Part shown: positions 49,260-58,663 of the stretch, piece by piece
How positions within the stretch are numbered: the first letter of the stretch is position 1
Layout: every line of letters begins with the position of its first letter
NCBI GenBank assembly: GCA_963713505.1
Contig: CAVQMC010000004.1
Span: 124,001-188,000 of the forward strand
Direction of reading: 5' to 3'
Length of the DNA stretch: 64,000 bases
Source: CAVQMC01 sp963713505
GTDB lineage: Bacteria; Bacteroidota; Ignavibacteria; Ignavibacteriales; Ignavibacteriaceae
Made by a program: the position numbers and the translations under genes
Notes under the pieces: generated by a model
What the model was told of the DNA's origin: nothing
The model's input: only the letters and a program-made list of their open reading frames with translations
The model's database searches: none

Positions 49260-49565
49260 TCAATTAACTCTGAATATTTTGAAGTCATTTACTAGATCGT
49301 GGTAAACCGTAGCAGAACCTTTATAGTTGTATTTGTTGAATACATCCATAATAAGTTTAAAGGACATGGAATAATTCGGACCTTCGTTTTTAATTTTTCC
49401 CGATGCGAATCCTACCTTATTAAAATTTGAGTGTTCTGATTGAAGATCTGAAAAACGGCATTTTAAATCATATTTACCGAATTCATCAAAAAGTACTTTA
49501 TAGTCATTTTCACTTCCGCCCTCAATTAAAAACTCAAAAAAAACAAATTGAAACAATTCTTCCAC
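49260..49565 (-). CDS. Small soluble protein of unknown function
   Basis: Protein of 101 residues, not recognised. It is acidic and aromatic-rich with no Cys, signal peptide or membrane segment. It looks like a single alpha/beta domain (ENDYKVLFDEFGKYDLKCRF near the start, SATVYHDLVNDFKIF near the end). AGGTGGAAGAA overlaps the start codon region and could act as an RBS. It converges on the alpha/beta hydrolase gene. Confidence 0.5.
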   Translation of the reverse strand: MEELFQFVFFEFLIEGGSENDYKVLFDEFGKYDLKCRFSDLQSEHSNFNKVGFASGKIKNEGPNYSMSFKLIMDVFNKYNYKGSATVYHDLVNDFKIFRVN

Positions 49566-49739
49566 CTTTCAATAATGTTTTTATTTAGATGGTTATTAAA
49601 AATATTTTCTTATTTATTATCGGATGAAAAGTCGGAAAATTTACTCTTAGGTAATAAAAAATCTTTAATCGGTAATTATAATTTATCTTGTGAATATTTC
49701 TTACTATTTTTACAAACTATTTTTTGAGAGGATAATTAA

Positions 49740-50021
49740 TTGACAGATATTTTTGGTTATTTGGCAGCTTTTTGTACAACTGTTTCGTTTATTCCGCAGG
49801 CTGTAAAAGTATTTAAATCAAAAAGTACAAAGGATATTTCTTTCGGAATGTTCATGTTTATGACGGCAGGCGTTTTGTTCTGGTTAATTTATGGTTTAAT
49901 GCTGAACTCGATGCCCATTATTTCCGCAAATTCTATTACATTGATTTTAGCGCTTTATATTTTTGCTATGAAGCTTAAACTGGATACTTTGCCTGTCCTG
50001 GCAAAAGGCAGGAAAAGTTAA
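49740..50021 (+). CDS. SemiSWEET-type sugar transporter (MtN3/saliva family)
   Basis: Membrane protein of 93 residues with three helices, the half-size SWEET that works as a dimer to carry sugars down a gradient. FGYLAAFCTTVSFIPQAVKVFKS contains the PQ motif, followed by STKDISFGMFMFMTAGVLFWLIYG with the typical Trp and Tyr. The start is TTG 49740 (AGAGGATAA upstream). Its stop overlaps that of the convergent MauE-thioredoxin gene by four bases. Confidence 0.88.
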   Translation: MTDIFGYLAAFCTTVSFIPQAVKVFKSKSTKDISFGMFMFMTAGVLFWLIYGLMLNSMPIISANSITLILALYIFAMKLKLDTLPVLAKGRKS

Positions 50022-51087
50022 TCATATTCTAATTTTTTTAATTCGGTTTTTACATTTTCCATTGAAAATGTTTTAATATCCCAGTCTGCAATTATATTTC
50101 CGTTTACCATTAAAACAACTCTCGGCGGTTCATTTTTAATCAACGGAAAAAACTCCATTGGATCTATAATTTTGTATGGGAATTTATATTCTGCATGATC
50201 GAAAAAATTCTTAAGCTGATCTTCATCTCCCAAAAACAAAAAATAAGTCGGCGGCAGTTTGATATTGTTTCTTAACAAACCAAGTTTATTAGCCGTTGCC
50301 ATGCAATGTTCGCAGTCGAGACTTAAAAGTGCAACAACTTTTACTCCTTCATCCAAATCTACAACTTTTCCGTTGCTGAAATCTTTGTAAGAACTGAAAA
50401 CCGATTTTACTTTTGTGAATTTATCCAGCGGATTTTCTATTTCCTTTTTGCTGATTTCCTTTTTTTGTTCGCCGGATAATTCAGACAGATTTTTCAAAGT
50501 GTCTGCAGAAGTTTTCTTTAATGTATCTTTTAATAATTCTTTTTTATTACTTTCCGCAGCAATAGTGTTTGATGAATTATTTACGGGAACTTTATAAGGT
50601 TTTACCTGAAAAATCACAAATAACAAAATTAGAACTGTAAGGAAAATAGAAGAGGGAATAAAATAATTAATTTTTTCAACAGGCTTTATTGATTTATAAA
50701 GATAGATTAAAATTCCCATTAAAATTAAATTTTTAATAAGAGCTTCAAGCGGAGTCATTTGGATTATTTCACCGAAGCAGCCGCAGTTGCCTGTATTTCC
50801 TAATGTAATAATTGTATAGACTAAATGAATTGAAAAAATTATTAGTATTATAAATGCAGACGGGATTAATATCTTTTTAAATTGATTCTTAATAAAAATG
50901 AAATGCCCAGAAATATTTCAATACCTATTAAAAACCTTGAAAGGTAAGGAGCAATTGTCCAGCTTGTAATTCCTTGATTTACTAATGTAAACTCAAAAGA
51001 TTCTATCGGCAGCAGTTTAGAAATCCCTGAAAAAACAAATAAAGCGCCTGTTAATAATTCCAAGAAAATTATGATTTTTGATTTCAT
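50018..51087 (-). CDS. MauE/DoxX membrane domain fused to thioredoxin-like domain (one frameshift)
   Basis: Corrected length is 356 residues. The N-terminal four-helix MauE/DoxX domain (FLELLTGALFVFSGISKLLP) continues, after a missing base at about 50878, into FKKILIPSAFIILIIFSIHL and the redox motif GNCGCFGEIIQ. Another helix (about 128-145), a Ser/Lys-rich linker and a thioredoxin-like domain with LLSLDCEHCMATA (CEHC) follow. MauE-type proteins form or pass disulfides across the membrane to periplasmic thioredoxins, so this looks like a self-contained periplasmic thiol relay. It starts one base after the NTF2-like gene ends, so the two are coupled. Confidence 0.8.
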
Positions 51088-51088
51088 A

Positions 51089-51529
51089 TTATTTATTCAG
51101 GTATTCGGCGGGAATTTTATATTTTGAATTTTCATCCATCCATAATATCGAAAGAACCTTCCATTCGTAATCCTTATTAATAAACTGAATACTGTTTATA
51201 CCTTTAGATAAATTACTTTCATTTCCTATGGATATTTTTGCTTCGTATACGCTAAATCTTTGAGCAATATATCCAAAGCAATCGGTTTTTTCAAAAATTT
51301 CATATTCTGTAAATTCAGAAATACTTCCGTTATTAATATTTTCAGTGTAACGGTTAATAAATTCATCGACAGACATAATAACCGGATCATCTGAATTATG
51401 GTGTACGAGTTTTGACTCAGAAATGAAAAGACTTTTCAGGGTTTTCAAATCTGGTTTTTCGTCTTTTTTAAAAGAAATGCTCCGGTATAAATTATAAGTT
51501 ACCTGCTTCAAATCTTCCAAGTAATTCAT
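51089..51529 (-). CDS. NTF2/SnoaL-like domain protein
   Basis: Soluble protein of 146 residues. The layout (helical N-terminus, LFISESKLVHHNSDDPVIMS, VDEFINRYTENINNGSISEF, then alternating strands ending KDYEWKVLSILWMDEN) fits the NTF2-like/DUF4440 cone fold. Catalysis is not evident, and family members range from enzymes to ligand-binding proteins. It lies one base from the MauE-thioredoxin gene in the same direction. Confidence 0.7.
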   Translation of the reverse strand: MNYLEDLKQVTYNLYRSISFKKDEKPDLKTLKSLFISESKLVHHNSDDPVIMSVDEFINRYTENINNGSISEFTEYEIFEKTDCFGYIAQRFSVYEAKISIGNESNLSKGINSIQFINKDYEWKVLSILWMDENSKYKIPAEYLNK

Positions 51530-51600
51530 GTATAACGAGTTAATTTAGTTTCAAAACATAACTCAATAATACAATTTTTTCAACCTCAATTAAAATCTAG

Positions 51601-52039
51601 TTAATAATCATTATGAGTTTTTAAATAATGATCTAATGAAAATTTGCCTGAACCGAAAAAAAGGAAAAATAAGGTTAAAACAAGTAACGCAATGGCCATC
51701 CATAAATTATATGAAAGAGAGGTAAATCCTTTTGGAAGATTTACAAAAAATACATCTGCTGCTAAAATAGGTAAAGAAAATAAAGCCATTACTCTGGTTC
51801 TTAAACCAAGTAATCATTAATATCCCGCCGCCGGCTAAAACTAAAACAACATAAGTTGCTACCAAAATTCCTTCAAAGCCGAAACTGCTGTCGTAAACTA
51901 AAGTACCTATTTTATAACTGTGGTTGATAAAGTATACGCCTCTTGAAACCAGAAAGAATCCTAGAACAATTCTGAAAAAATCTACCCAGCTTGGGTGATG
52001 ATGATCCGTCCATGATTCAATATTACTCAATGTACTCAT
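51601..52039 (-). CDS. DoxX family membrane protein with DHHHP motif (one frameshift)
   Basis: Corrected length is 145 residues, matching its neighbour at 146. The N-terminus ESWTDHHHPSWVDFFRIVLG is followed by four membrane helices. An extra T at about 51809 splits the frame; without it GGILMITGLRTRVMALFSLP aligns with GGILITIGLLTRVVVLLEIP in the paralogue. The C-terminus reads LFFLFFGSGKFSLDHYL. The start is ATG 52039, preceded by GGAGAAA. DoxX proteins are implicated in thiosulfate or disulfide metabolism. Confidence 0.8.
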
Positions 52040-52186
52040 ATTTTCTCCATTATTTATTCTAATAGAAATTATGAATAACATAATTAATAATTATTAATAA
52101 GTAATGAAGATGCGGGAAATGGTAAGACAGCGCACAGTAATTGTTATAATTGGATCACAATCTTAATTATTAATTTAAAAGAATTT

Positions 52187-52627
52187 TTAATCTTCGTCCT
52201 GTTTTTTTAATAGAAAGTCTATAGAAAATTCTCCGGATCCGTAAAACAAGAAAAATAAAAGCAGGAATAATGTTAATATTGAATAACCAAGATCAGAGTT
52301 CAGAGCAAATAAACCCTGATGATAATTAACAAATATTATTGTCGAAATCAGAATAGGAATTTCCAGGAGAACTACAACTCTTGTTAAGAGTCCGATTGTA
52401 ATTAGAATTCCTCCTGCGATATAAAAAGCAATTACATATTGAGAAGAAAGTAAAAATGAAAACACATCAATCCCGCTTTGTTCCATCATAAACATGACCT
52501 GATCTTTATTAACTATTAATGAAATTCCTTTAACAATTAATATTAAACCAAGTATCATTCTTAAAAATTCCATCCATTTAGGATGATGATGATCTGCCCA
52601 CGAGCCGATTTGATTTAACGAGTACAT
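52187..52627 (-). CDS. DoxX family membrane protein with DHHHP motif (paralogue)
   Basis: Integral membrane protein of 146 residues with four helices. It shares with the next gene downstream the N-terminal SWADHHHPKWMEFLRMILG and the C-terminal FFLFYGSGEFSIDFLL, showing a tandem duplication. The three His and Asp in the leader could bind metal or heme at the membrane face. DoxX relatives act in quinone-linked thiosulfate oxidation or with superoxide dismutase complexes; nothing here proves either. Transcription appears to run into the paralogue about 150 bases downstream. Confidence 0.82.
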   Translation of the reverse strand: MYSLNQIGSWADHHHPKWMEFLRMILGLILIVKGISLIVNKDQVMFMMEQSGIDVFSFLLSSQYVIAFYIAGGILITIGLLTRVVVLLEIPILISTIIFVNYHQGLFALNSDLGYSILTLFLLLFFLFYGSGEFSIDFLLKKQDED

Positions 52628-52850
52628 AAAGCCTCCCCTTTATTTGTTACCCGTTTTGTTGTTTATAAAAACTTAACTAATTCTATATTAATTTGAAAGT
52701 TAATTCTTTGTTATTTAAAACTTTACATTCGGCATTAGTTAATAAATGAAAAACACATAATTGACATAACTAAGTTTTTTGCTTGACTAACAATGCTTTA
52801 AATATTATATATTTATTGAGTTAAATTTGAGTTAAAAAGGAGAGGGCAAT

Positions 52851-53309
52851 ATGTATGAAGAAGAAAATAATTCAGGTAATTCATTTATTTCATTTTTATT
52901 TGGAGCAATATCAGGCAGTTTATTAACGCTTTGGTTTTCGCCTAAAAGCGGTAAAAGATTAAGAAACGATTTAATAGAAGAAATTGATCTGATTATTGAA
53001 GAAGCCAGGGAAAAGGGAGAAAGAGCTTTTCTTGATGCAAAATCTTATTCCGATAATTTAATTGCAAAGGCAGAATATATTTTAACTTCGGTTAAAAAAT
53101 TTGCAGAGGGAAATTATAAATATCCTATAGAAAAACTGGAAAAAGAAATAGCAAGTTTAAGGACTGCTATTAATGCTGCTGTTGATACTTATAAACAAAG
53201 TAATAACAACAATGGAAATTTAGAAAAAGAAGTCATGGATCAATTTAAAGAATTTGAAGATGAAACACTTCCAAAGCATATTGGAATGGGAAAAGGAAAA
53301 AGCCGCTAA
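52851..53309 (+). CDS. YtxH domain protein (gas-vesicle/stress type)
   Basis: Protein of 152 residues. A short hydrophobic segment (FISFLFGAISGSLLTLWFSP, about 13-32), followed by KSGKRLRNDL, is the YtxH signature. The rest is a long amphipathic helix or coiled coil. YtxH proteins are small stress-induced membrane-associated proteins of unknown function. ATG 52851 is preceded by AGGAGAGGG. Its stop lies just before the convergent acetyltransferase gene. Confidence 0.78.
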   Translation: MYEEENNSGNSFISFLFGAISGSLLTLWFSPKSGKRLRNDLIEEIDLIIEEAREKGERAFLDAKSYSDNLIAKAEYILTSVKKFAEGNYKYPIEKLEKEIASLRTAINAAVDTYKQSNNNNGNLEKEVMDQFKEFEDETLPKHIGMGKGKSR

Positions 53310-53312
53310 ACA

Positions 53313-53763
53313 TTAAACATCCGGATTTTTTCGTTTAGTAAAATAAAATACATCCGGATGTTTTATATATCCAAGTTTTGTGAAAACTTTCATTGATGTA
53401 TCATTCCAGTCTTCAATTAAACATGCGATAATTTTTATACCGATTTTATATAATCTTTTTTCAGTTTCCTGAACAAGTTTTTTTGCAATACCGCTTTTTC
53501 TATAATCGGGATGAACCGCAACACGATTTATCCATCCTTTCCTTCCGTCGTGTGTTCCTAAAATAGAGCCGACAATTTTTTCTTTATCTTTAGCGATGAG
53601 CCAGATTGCATTCCCTCTTTTTAATTCTTTTTTTATTTCTGATTTTTTATCTCTCCCTTTGGGTTTATAAGGGAGTCCGGCAGCAAGCCATAGTTTTACA
53701 ATTTCTTCATAATCATCAATTGAAAAGTTTTCTATTTTTAGTTTTGTGGAAGTTTGTATTCAT
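53313..53763 (-). CDS. GNAT acetyltransferase (one frameshift near the start)
   Basis: Acetyl-CoA-dependent N-acetyltransferase of 149 residues after correction. The intact part reads FSIDDYEEIVKLWLAAGLPY, then KIVGSILGTHDGRKGWINRV followed by AVHPDYRKSGIAKKL, which is GNAT motif A with the CoA pyrophosphate loop, and CLIEDWNDTSMKVFTKLGYI (motif B). An extra base at about 53753 separates the ATG (53763) from this frame; removing one A gives a continuous MNTTSTKLKIENF start. The acceptor substrate is unknown. Confidence 0.78.
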
Positions 53764-53920
53764 TTTAATTTACCTGATAAATAATAACAACAGTGCCGTT
53801 AATCTATTTTATATTAAGAAATGATTCAAGGAATGGACGTTATTAATTTTTATCAGTATATGCAAAAGTGATTTAAGGTAAAGATGTTATTTATTTTGTA
53901 ATAAAAATGCAGAGTAAAAT

Positions 53921-54502
53921 TTATTTTATATAATATCTCATAATCGGTCTTGTTTCGGATCTTCTGGCAGCTTCTTTAAACCCTGCTTTAATAAATGCTG
54001 AACTCAATCCGGTATAAACAAAAGGAGCAGGCATATCTTTTTTAGGATCGGTCGGATAACCTTCTACTATTTTTGCACCGTTATTTTTTGCATAATGAAC
54101 AGCAGCTTTTAATAATTCAGTTGTAATTCCTTTTCTTCTGAATTTTTTATCAATGAAAAAACAAACAACAGACCACACCGGTTTTTCATCAACAGGTTTT
54201 AAAATTCTTGATCTTTCAAATCTTGAATAAAATTCTCTTGGCTGAACCGCGCACCAGCCAACCGGTTTTTTATCATAGTAAGCAATAATTCCGGGTATTT
54301 CATTTGATTCAATAATTTTTCTAAATGCAATTTTATTCCCCTCACCTTTTTTCTTATCAAATTCCGATTTTTTCATTTTCCACCACATGCACCAGCATCC
54401 GCCGCATGCTCCGTTTTCACCAAAAAGTTTTTCAATATCTTCCCATTTTCCAGAAGTTAAAGGTTGAAATTTTAATTCTATGAGAGAATCATTTTGTGTC
54501 AT
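53921..54502 (-). CDS. GNAT acetyltransferase with Cys/Trp-rich N-terminus
   Basis: GNAT enzyme of about 193 residues. ATG 54502, behind GGAGAA, is preferred over an upstream in-frame ATG at 54562, whose extension is not conserved-looking. The N-terminal ACGGCWCMWWKMKKSEF is typical of a YobR-like subgroup. PVWSVVCFFIDKKFRRKGIT is motif A with the Q/RxxGxG loop (RRKGIT), and VEGYPTD follows. Substrate unknown; members of this subgroup often sit near resistance or small-molecule genes, but none are evident here. Confidence 0.8.
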   Translation of the reverse strand: MTQNDSLIELKFQPLTSGKWEDIEKLFGENGACGGCWCMWWKMKKSEFDKKKGEGNKIAFRKIIESNEIPGIIAYYDKKPVGWCAVQPREFYSRFERSRILKPVDEKPVWSVVCFFIDKKFRRKGITTELLKAAVHYAKNNGAKIVEGYPTDPKKDMPAPFVYTGLSSAFIKAGFKEAARRSETRPIMRYYIK

Positions 54503-54782
54503 ATAATTCTCCGATGAAAAAATTATTAAAAGAATAAGATTTAAACATGAATATGACTGCATGAAATAAATTAGTTAATAAATTCCTGCTTCACAATTTT
54601 TTTTGATAAAAATTAGTTTAACTTGTGGTTAATATTTGAAAAACTGCTTATCTTAACAACTCAAAGGGAATCATTTTTTATCATCAAATTCTAGTTTATT
54701 ATTACTTACGGAAAAAGGGGAATAATCGTTTTTCTGTTATTAAATATTCGGTAAACTATTCAAAAACCAAAACGGAGGTATA

Positions 54783-56287
54783 ATGTTCAAAGGACACCCC
54801 AGAGGACTTTACGTACTTTTCTTTACGGAAATGTGGGAGCGTTTCGGATTTTATACAATGCTTGCGATTTTTGTTTATTATATGCAGGAAAATTTCGGAT
54901 GGGACGCAGCAACTGTAACCAATATTTACGGTATTTTTCTAGCGGGTGTTTATTTCACTCCAATTCTCGGCGGATGGATTGCCGATAATCTTTTAGGATA
55001 TGGAAAAACTATAACCATTGGGGCAATAGTATTGGCACTAGGTTATGCTTTAATGGCTGTTCCAACAAATACACCGGCTACATTATTTACGGCTCTTGTA
55101 ATTATCTGTCTTGGAAACGGATTGTTCAAAGCAAATATTTCGGTTCTTGTCGGCAATCTATATGCACATACTCAAGGATCTTTAAAAGATGCAGGATATA
55201 ATATTTTTTATATGGGAATAAATGTCGGCGCTTTTTATGCTCCTTTTGCGGCTTCGGGTATAAGAAGATTTTTTGTGGAAAATTATCATGTTACATTAGC
55301 CGAAGGTTATAATGCCGGATTTGGTGTTGCCGCAGCGGGAATGATAGTATCATTATTAATTTTTACATTTTTAAGACGATATTATTCAGATGCGGATTAC
55401 AGATCAAAAGAAAAAACAAATGCCGAAAAAGATGTTGTATTATCTAAAGAACAGGAGAAAGAAAGAATTATTGCCCTTATTACAATCTTTGCAATTGTAA
55501 TATTTCTTCTGGATGGCTTTTCACCAAAACGGTGCTGCTTTATCATTATTTGCAAGAGATTATACGGATAAAATAGTCGGTAAGATTTACATATATATTA
55601 TTTGATGTAATTGGTCTGCATGCACTATTAGCCGTTCTGTTGGGAGGAGCTGTAGTATTAAGTAAGAAGGCAAGTGTAAAAACAAAAGGAATCGGAAGCT
55701 TTTTTGTTTTAATCGGATTAATTGTTCTTATCTTTAAATTAAATTCACTCTCAGATTTAAATGCTATAGCACCGGAACAATTTCAATCATTTAACCCAAT
55801 GTTCATTGTATTATTAACACCATTGGTAGTGGGATATTTTGCACTGCTTAATAAAATGGGAAAAGAACCTTCATCGCCGGCGAAAATTGGAATTGGAATG
55901 CTGATTACAGGTGCTGCTTATATTATTATGATCTTTGCATCTCAGGGTTTAGCATCCGTTCATGCTCTTGGCGGTCAAGCTTCATCTGTGACTGTTTCAC
56001 CATTTTGGCTGATTTCAACTTATTTTACTTTAACTCTTGCAGAATTGCATTTGAGTCCGATGGGCTTATCATTTGTATCCAAAGTAGCTCCGCCTAAAAT
56101 GAAAGGCTTAATGATGGGCGGCTGGTTCGGTGCTACTGCAGTTGGGAATTATTTTGCCGGATTTGTAGGAAGATTCTATCAGAACTGGGAGCTTTGGCAG
56201 TTCTTTTTACTGCTAGTTATTACTTCTTGTATTGCCGCTTTATTAGTAAGAATATTTCTGAAAAAATTAAAACATGCTACCCGTTAA
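54783..56287 (+). CDS. POT family proton-dependent peptide transporter (two frameshifts)
   Basis: Major-facilitator transporter of 500 residues after correction, importing di- and tripeptides with protons. The N-terminal LFFTEMWERFGFYTM contains the ExxER proton-coupling motif; GGWIADNLLGYGKTITIGAI and the later NIFYMGINVGAFYAP are POT signatures. Extra bases at about 55506 and 55597 split the middle; correction gives IFFWMAFHQNGAALSLFARD, a conserved POT stretch. C-terminal helices with SPMGLSFVSKVAPPKMKGLMMG are intact. ATG 54783 is preceded by GGAGG. Confidence 0.9.
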
Positions 56288-56597
56288 TCGGTTTTAAGTG
56301 TGTATGTTTTAAATTTTAGAACTCTGTAGTCTTTAGTGTTCTGAGTGTCTTGGTGGTAATAATTAACCACTTAGGCACTTAGTTCACTAAGAAACACTTA
56401 GAATTTTCTAAAACTATTTTTCTTTTTCACTTCAAATTCAAAATTTTACTAAATCCTTCAAATATTTCGATTTGTTAAAAAATAAAAAATTTGATCTGGT
56501 CTTTTTATTGTGTTCCAGGTTTTTTGTATATATTTATTTCCCTCCTAACTGAATCCTTTTCAATTCCAATGAATCGAATGTTAATAAGAATAAAGAA
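56288..56597. other. Intergenic, 310 bp, with palindromic repeat
   Basis: No gene. The left part holds the palindromic CTAAG/GTGGTTAA element (56322-56405); the right part is AT-rich and should carry the promoter of the sulfur operon. Confidence 0.6.
56322..56405. repeat. Palindromic TTAACC-CTAAG repeat, copy 2
   Basis: CTTTAGTGTTCTGAGTGTCT followed by TGGTGGTAA faces TTAACCACTTAGGCACTTAG. The arms pair imperfectly over about 30 positions. It resembles copy 1 at 39200-39266. Confidence 0.6.
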
Positions 56598-57374
56598 ATG
56601 TTTATGGATTTAGTTTTAATCGGAATAATTGCTTTTTTTACATCTCTAATATCCGGAATGCTCGGATTAGGTGGAGCTGTATTATTGATTCCTGCATATT
56701 TGTATCTGCCTTCTTTATTTGGAATTAAAGCCTTGGATATAAAGAGTATTTCCGGGATGACAAGTCTGCAGGTTTTTGCGGCTGCTTTACTTGGAATGTT
56801 TTTTCACAGTAAAAAAGGAGCAGTTGATAAAAAACTCGTTTGGACAATGGGAATACCGATTACTATCAGCGCATTTTTCGGTGCTTTGTTATCAGGGAAA
56901 ATTGCTCCGGATATTATAATTGGAATTTTTGCAGTTCTTGCAATTACAGGTGCATTTTTAATGTTTACTAAAAAAGCAAATGATGATGAGGCTTTAGGTA
57001 AAGAAATTGAATATAATGTTTATGGCGCAGTCTCTATTTCTATAGGTGTTGGATTTTTTGGCGGAATAGTAGGAGCGCCGGGTGCATTTATAATTGCTCC
57101 TTTAATGATGACTGTTCTTAAAATACCAACTAGAATTACAATCGGCTCAACGCTAGGAATTGTTCTGCTTTCCGCTTTTTCAGCTAGCTTGGGAAAAATT
57201 GCTGCCGGATTAGTACCGTGGGAAGCGACAACAGTAGCCATTTTATCATCGATTCCCGGTGTTTATTTTGGTACCTTTATGAGTCATAAATTAAAAGCCA
57301 AAACTTTAAGATTTGCTCTAGCAATTTTGGTCGCCGGTGTTGGTGTTCAAATGATTTATAAAATTTTGTTTTAA
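56598..57374 (+). CDS. TauE/SafE family sulfite or sulfur-compound exporter-like permease
   Basis: Integral membrane protein of 258 residues with about eight helices. The paired signatures LISGMLGLGGAVLLIPAYLYLPSLFG-type (about 16-40) and IGVGFFGGIVGAPGAFIIAPLMM-type (about 150-172) are the two TauE/SafE repeats. Family members move sulfite, sulfoacetate, thiosulfate or related anions. It opens a plus-strand operon with a rhodanese, DUF6132, DUF2892, DUF302 and a thioredoxin, which supports a sulfur role. A second in-frame ATG lies two codons in. Confidence 0.85.
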   Translation: MFMDLVLIGIIAFFTSLISGMLGLGGAVLLIPAYLYLPSLFGIKALDIKSISGMTSLQVFAAALLGMFFHSKKGAVDKKLVWTMGIPITISAFFGALLSGKIAPDIIIGIFAVLAITGAFLMFTKKANDDEALGKEIEYNVYGAVSISIGVGFFGGIVGAPGAFIIAPLMMTVLKIPTRITIGSTLGIVLLSAFSASLGKIAAGLVPWEATTVAILSSIPGVYFGTFMSHKLKAKTLRFALAILVAGVGVQMIYKILF

Positions 57375-57391
57375 TAAAGAAAAGATTTTTA

Positions 57392-57781
57392 ATGACAGCA
57401 GGACAGATAATATTATTAGTTCTAATTGCGATAGTTGTATACACTTTTGTCAAAAAATATTATTTGATAAAATCGATAAAACATTATGATGCCAGTGAGG
57501 CTGCAGAAAAAGTTAAAAAAAGCAGAAATTCAATTTTATTGGATGTAAGAACTTCTGCTGAAAGAAACGGACAGAAAATAAACGGTTCAATTCATATTCC
57601 GGTAAATGAATTAAAATCAAGATTAAGTGAACTGAATAAATTTAAAGATAAAGAAATAATTTGTTACTGCAGAACCGGAAACCGAAGTTTGAATGCAGCA
57701 TCAATATTAAAAAAGAATGGTTTTGAAACTGCCAATTTAAGAGGAGGAATTAGCCAATGGAACTCCCGCAGCCGCATGTAA
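57392..57781 (+). CDS. Membrane-anchored rhodanese-like protein
   Basis: Protein of 129 residues. One N-terminal membrane helix (IILLVLIAIVVYTFVKKYY) is followed by a rhodanese domain with LLDVRTSAE, SIHIPVNEL and the active loop IICYCRTGNRS, in which the Cys before RTGNRS accepts persulfide sulfur. It is a sulfurtransferase or persulfide carrier at the membrane. Its stop codon overlaps the next start (TAATG at 57779-57783), so the two are translationally coupled. Confidence 0.88.
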   Translation: MTAGQIILLVLIAIVVYTFVKKYYLIKSIKHYDASEAAEKVKKSRNSILLDVRTSAERNGQKINGSIHIPVNELKSRLSELNKFKDKEIICYCRTGNRSLNAASILKKNGFETANLRGGISQWNSRSRM

Positions 57782-57981
57782 TGAAATTATGGTTTAAAAG
57801 AATTATCCCGCTTGCATTGGGAGCTACAGCCGGATTTTTATATTATAAATTTGTCGGATGTGTTTCGGGTTCTTGTCCAATAACCAGTAATCCCTGGATA
57901 AGCACCTTATATGGTGCGCTGGTTGGTTCATTATTTATCCAGTGGAATTTTAGAGCAAAAAAAGAAAATAAATCAAATTGA
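57781..57981 (+). CDS. DUF6132 small membrane protein
   Basis: Protein of 66 residues starting at ATG 57781, overlapping the rhodanese stop by one base. Two hydrophobic segments flank GCVSGSCPITSNPWISTLYG, a conserved Cys-rich loop of this family. The two Cys may form a disulfide or bind a sulfur species. Function unknown; homologues usually lie beside rhodaneses and sulfur transporters, as here. Confidence 0.82.
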   Translation: MKLWFKRIIPLALGATAGFLYYKFVGCVSGSCPITSNPWISTLYGALVGSLFIQWNFRAKKENKSN

Positions 57982-57993
57982 AAGGTTAATGCC

Positions 57994-58209
57994 ATGAAAA
58001 AAAATGTAGGAAGTGCAGACAAAGTAATTCGAATTCTTTTATTCGTTCTTTTTACAGTTTTATATTTTACTAATGTAATTTCGGGAACTTTAGGAATAAT
58101 TTTATTTATTCTCGGAATTGTTTTGTTGTTAACAAGTTTAGTCGGTTTTTGCCCGCTGTATTTCCCATTTAAAATTAGTACAACAGGCAAGAAACCTAAA
58201 ACAACTTAA
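57994..58209 (+). CDS. DUF2892 (YgaP transmembrane-type) protein
   Basis: Protein of 71 residues. Two membrane helices (IRILLFVLFTVLYFTNVISG and LGIILFILGIVLLLTSLVGF) follow the leader NVGSADKVIR and end in FCPLYFPFKISTTG. This is the membrane part of rhodanese YgaP standing alone. In E. coli YgaP it anchors the rhodanese domain; here the rhodanese is encoded separately two genes upstream, so the two may interact. Confidence 0.82.
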   Translation: MKKNVGSADKVIRILLFVLFTVLYFTNVISGTLGIILFILGIVLLLTSLVGFCPLYFPFKISTTGKKPKTT

Positions 58210-58252
58210 AATTGTATAATATTAAATGAGTTATAAGGAGGAATTTAATTAA

Positions 58253-58636
58253 ATGGATTATGGATTTTCGAAAACTGTAAATATGCCTTATGAAGAAACT
58301 GTTGAAAAAGTTTCAAGTGAATTAAAAAAAGAAGGATTCGGAGTTCTTACATCAATTGATGTAAAAGATACTTTAAAAAAGAAAATAGATGTAGACTTTA
58401 AAAAATACATAATATTAGGAGCCTGCAATCCGCCTTTAGCACATAAGGCATTAACAGAAGAAGAAGATTTGGGCTTGCTTCTTCCGTGTAATGTTATAGT
58501 TTATGAAAAGGACGGATCAACCGAAGTTGCATTCTTTGATCCCATGCTTATGACTAAAGTAATTGATAATAAAAATCTGGAATCTGTTGCTAAAGAAGTA
58601 AAAGAAAAAATGCAGCGGGTTTATAACGCATTATAA
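58253..58636 (+). CDS. DUF302 family protein
   Basis: Soluble protein of 127 residues. GFSKTVNMPYEETVEKVSSE, IDVKDTLKKKIDVDFKKYII and ILGACNPPLAHKAL are the DUF302 signature. The fold resembles a ferredoxin-like dimer with a conserved Cys in GACNPP. Structures of the family suggest small-molecule or heme-like binding; the function is unproven. AAGGAGGAA precedes ATG 58253. It lies between the DUF2892 and thioredoxin genes in the sulfur operon. Confidence 0.85.
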   Translation: MDYGFSKTVNMPYEETVEKVSSELKKEGFGVLTSIDVKDTLKKKIDVDFKKYIILGACNPPLAHKALTEEEDLGLLLPCNVIVYEKDGSTEVAFFDPMLMTKVIDNKNLESVAKEVKEKMQRVYNAL

Positions 58637-58663
58637 AATCATTTAATCAAAATAGGAGAGAAA

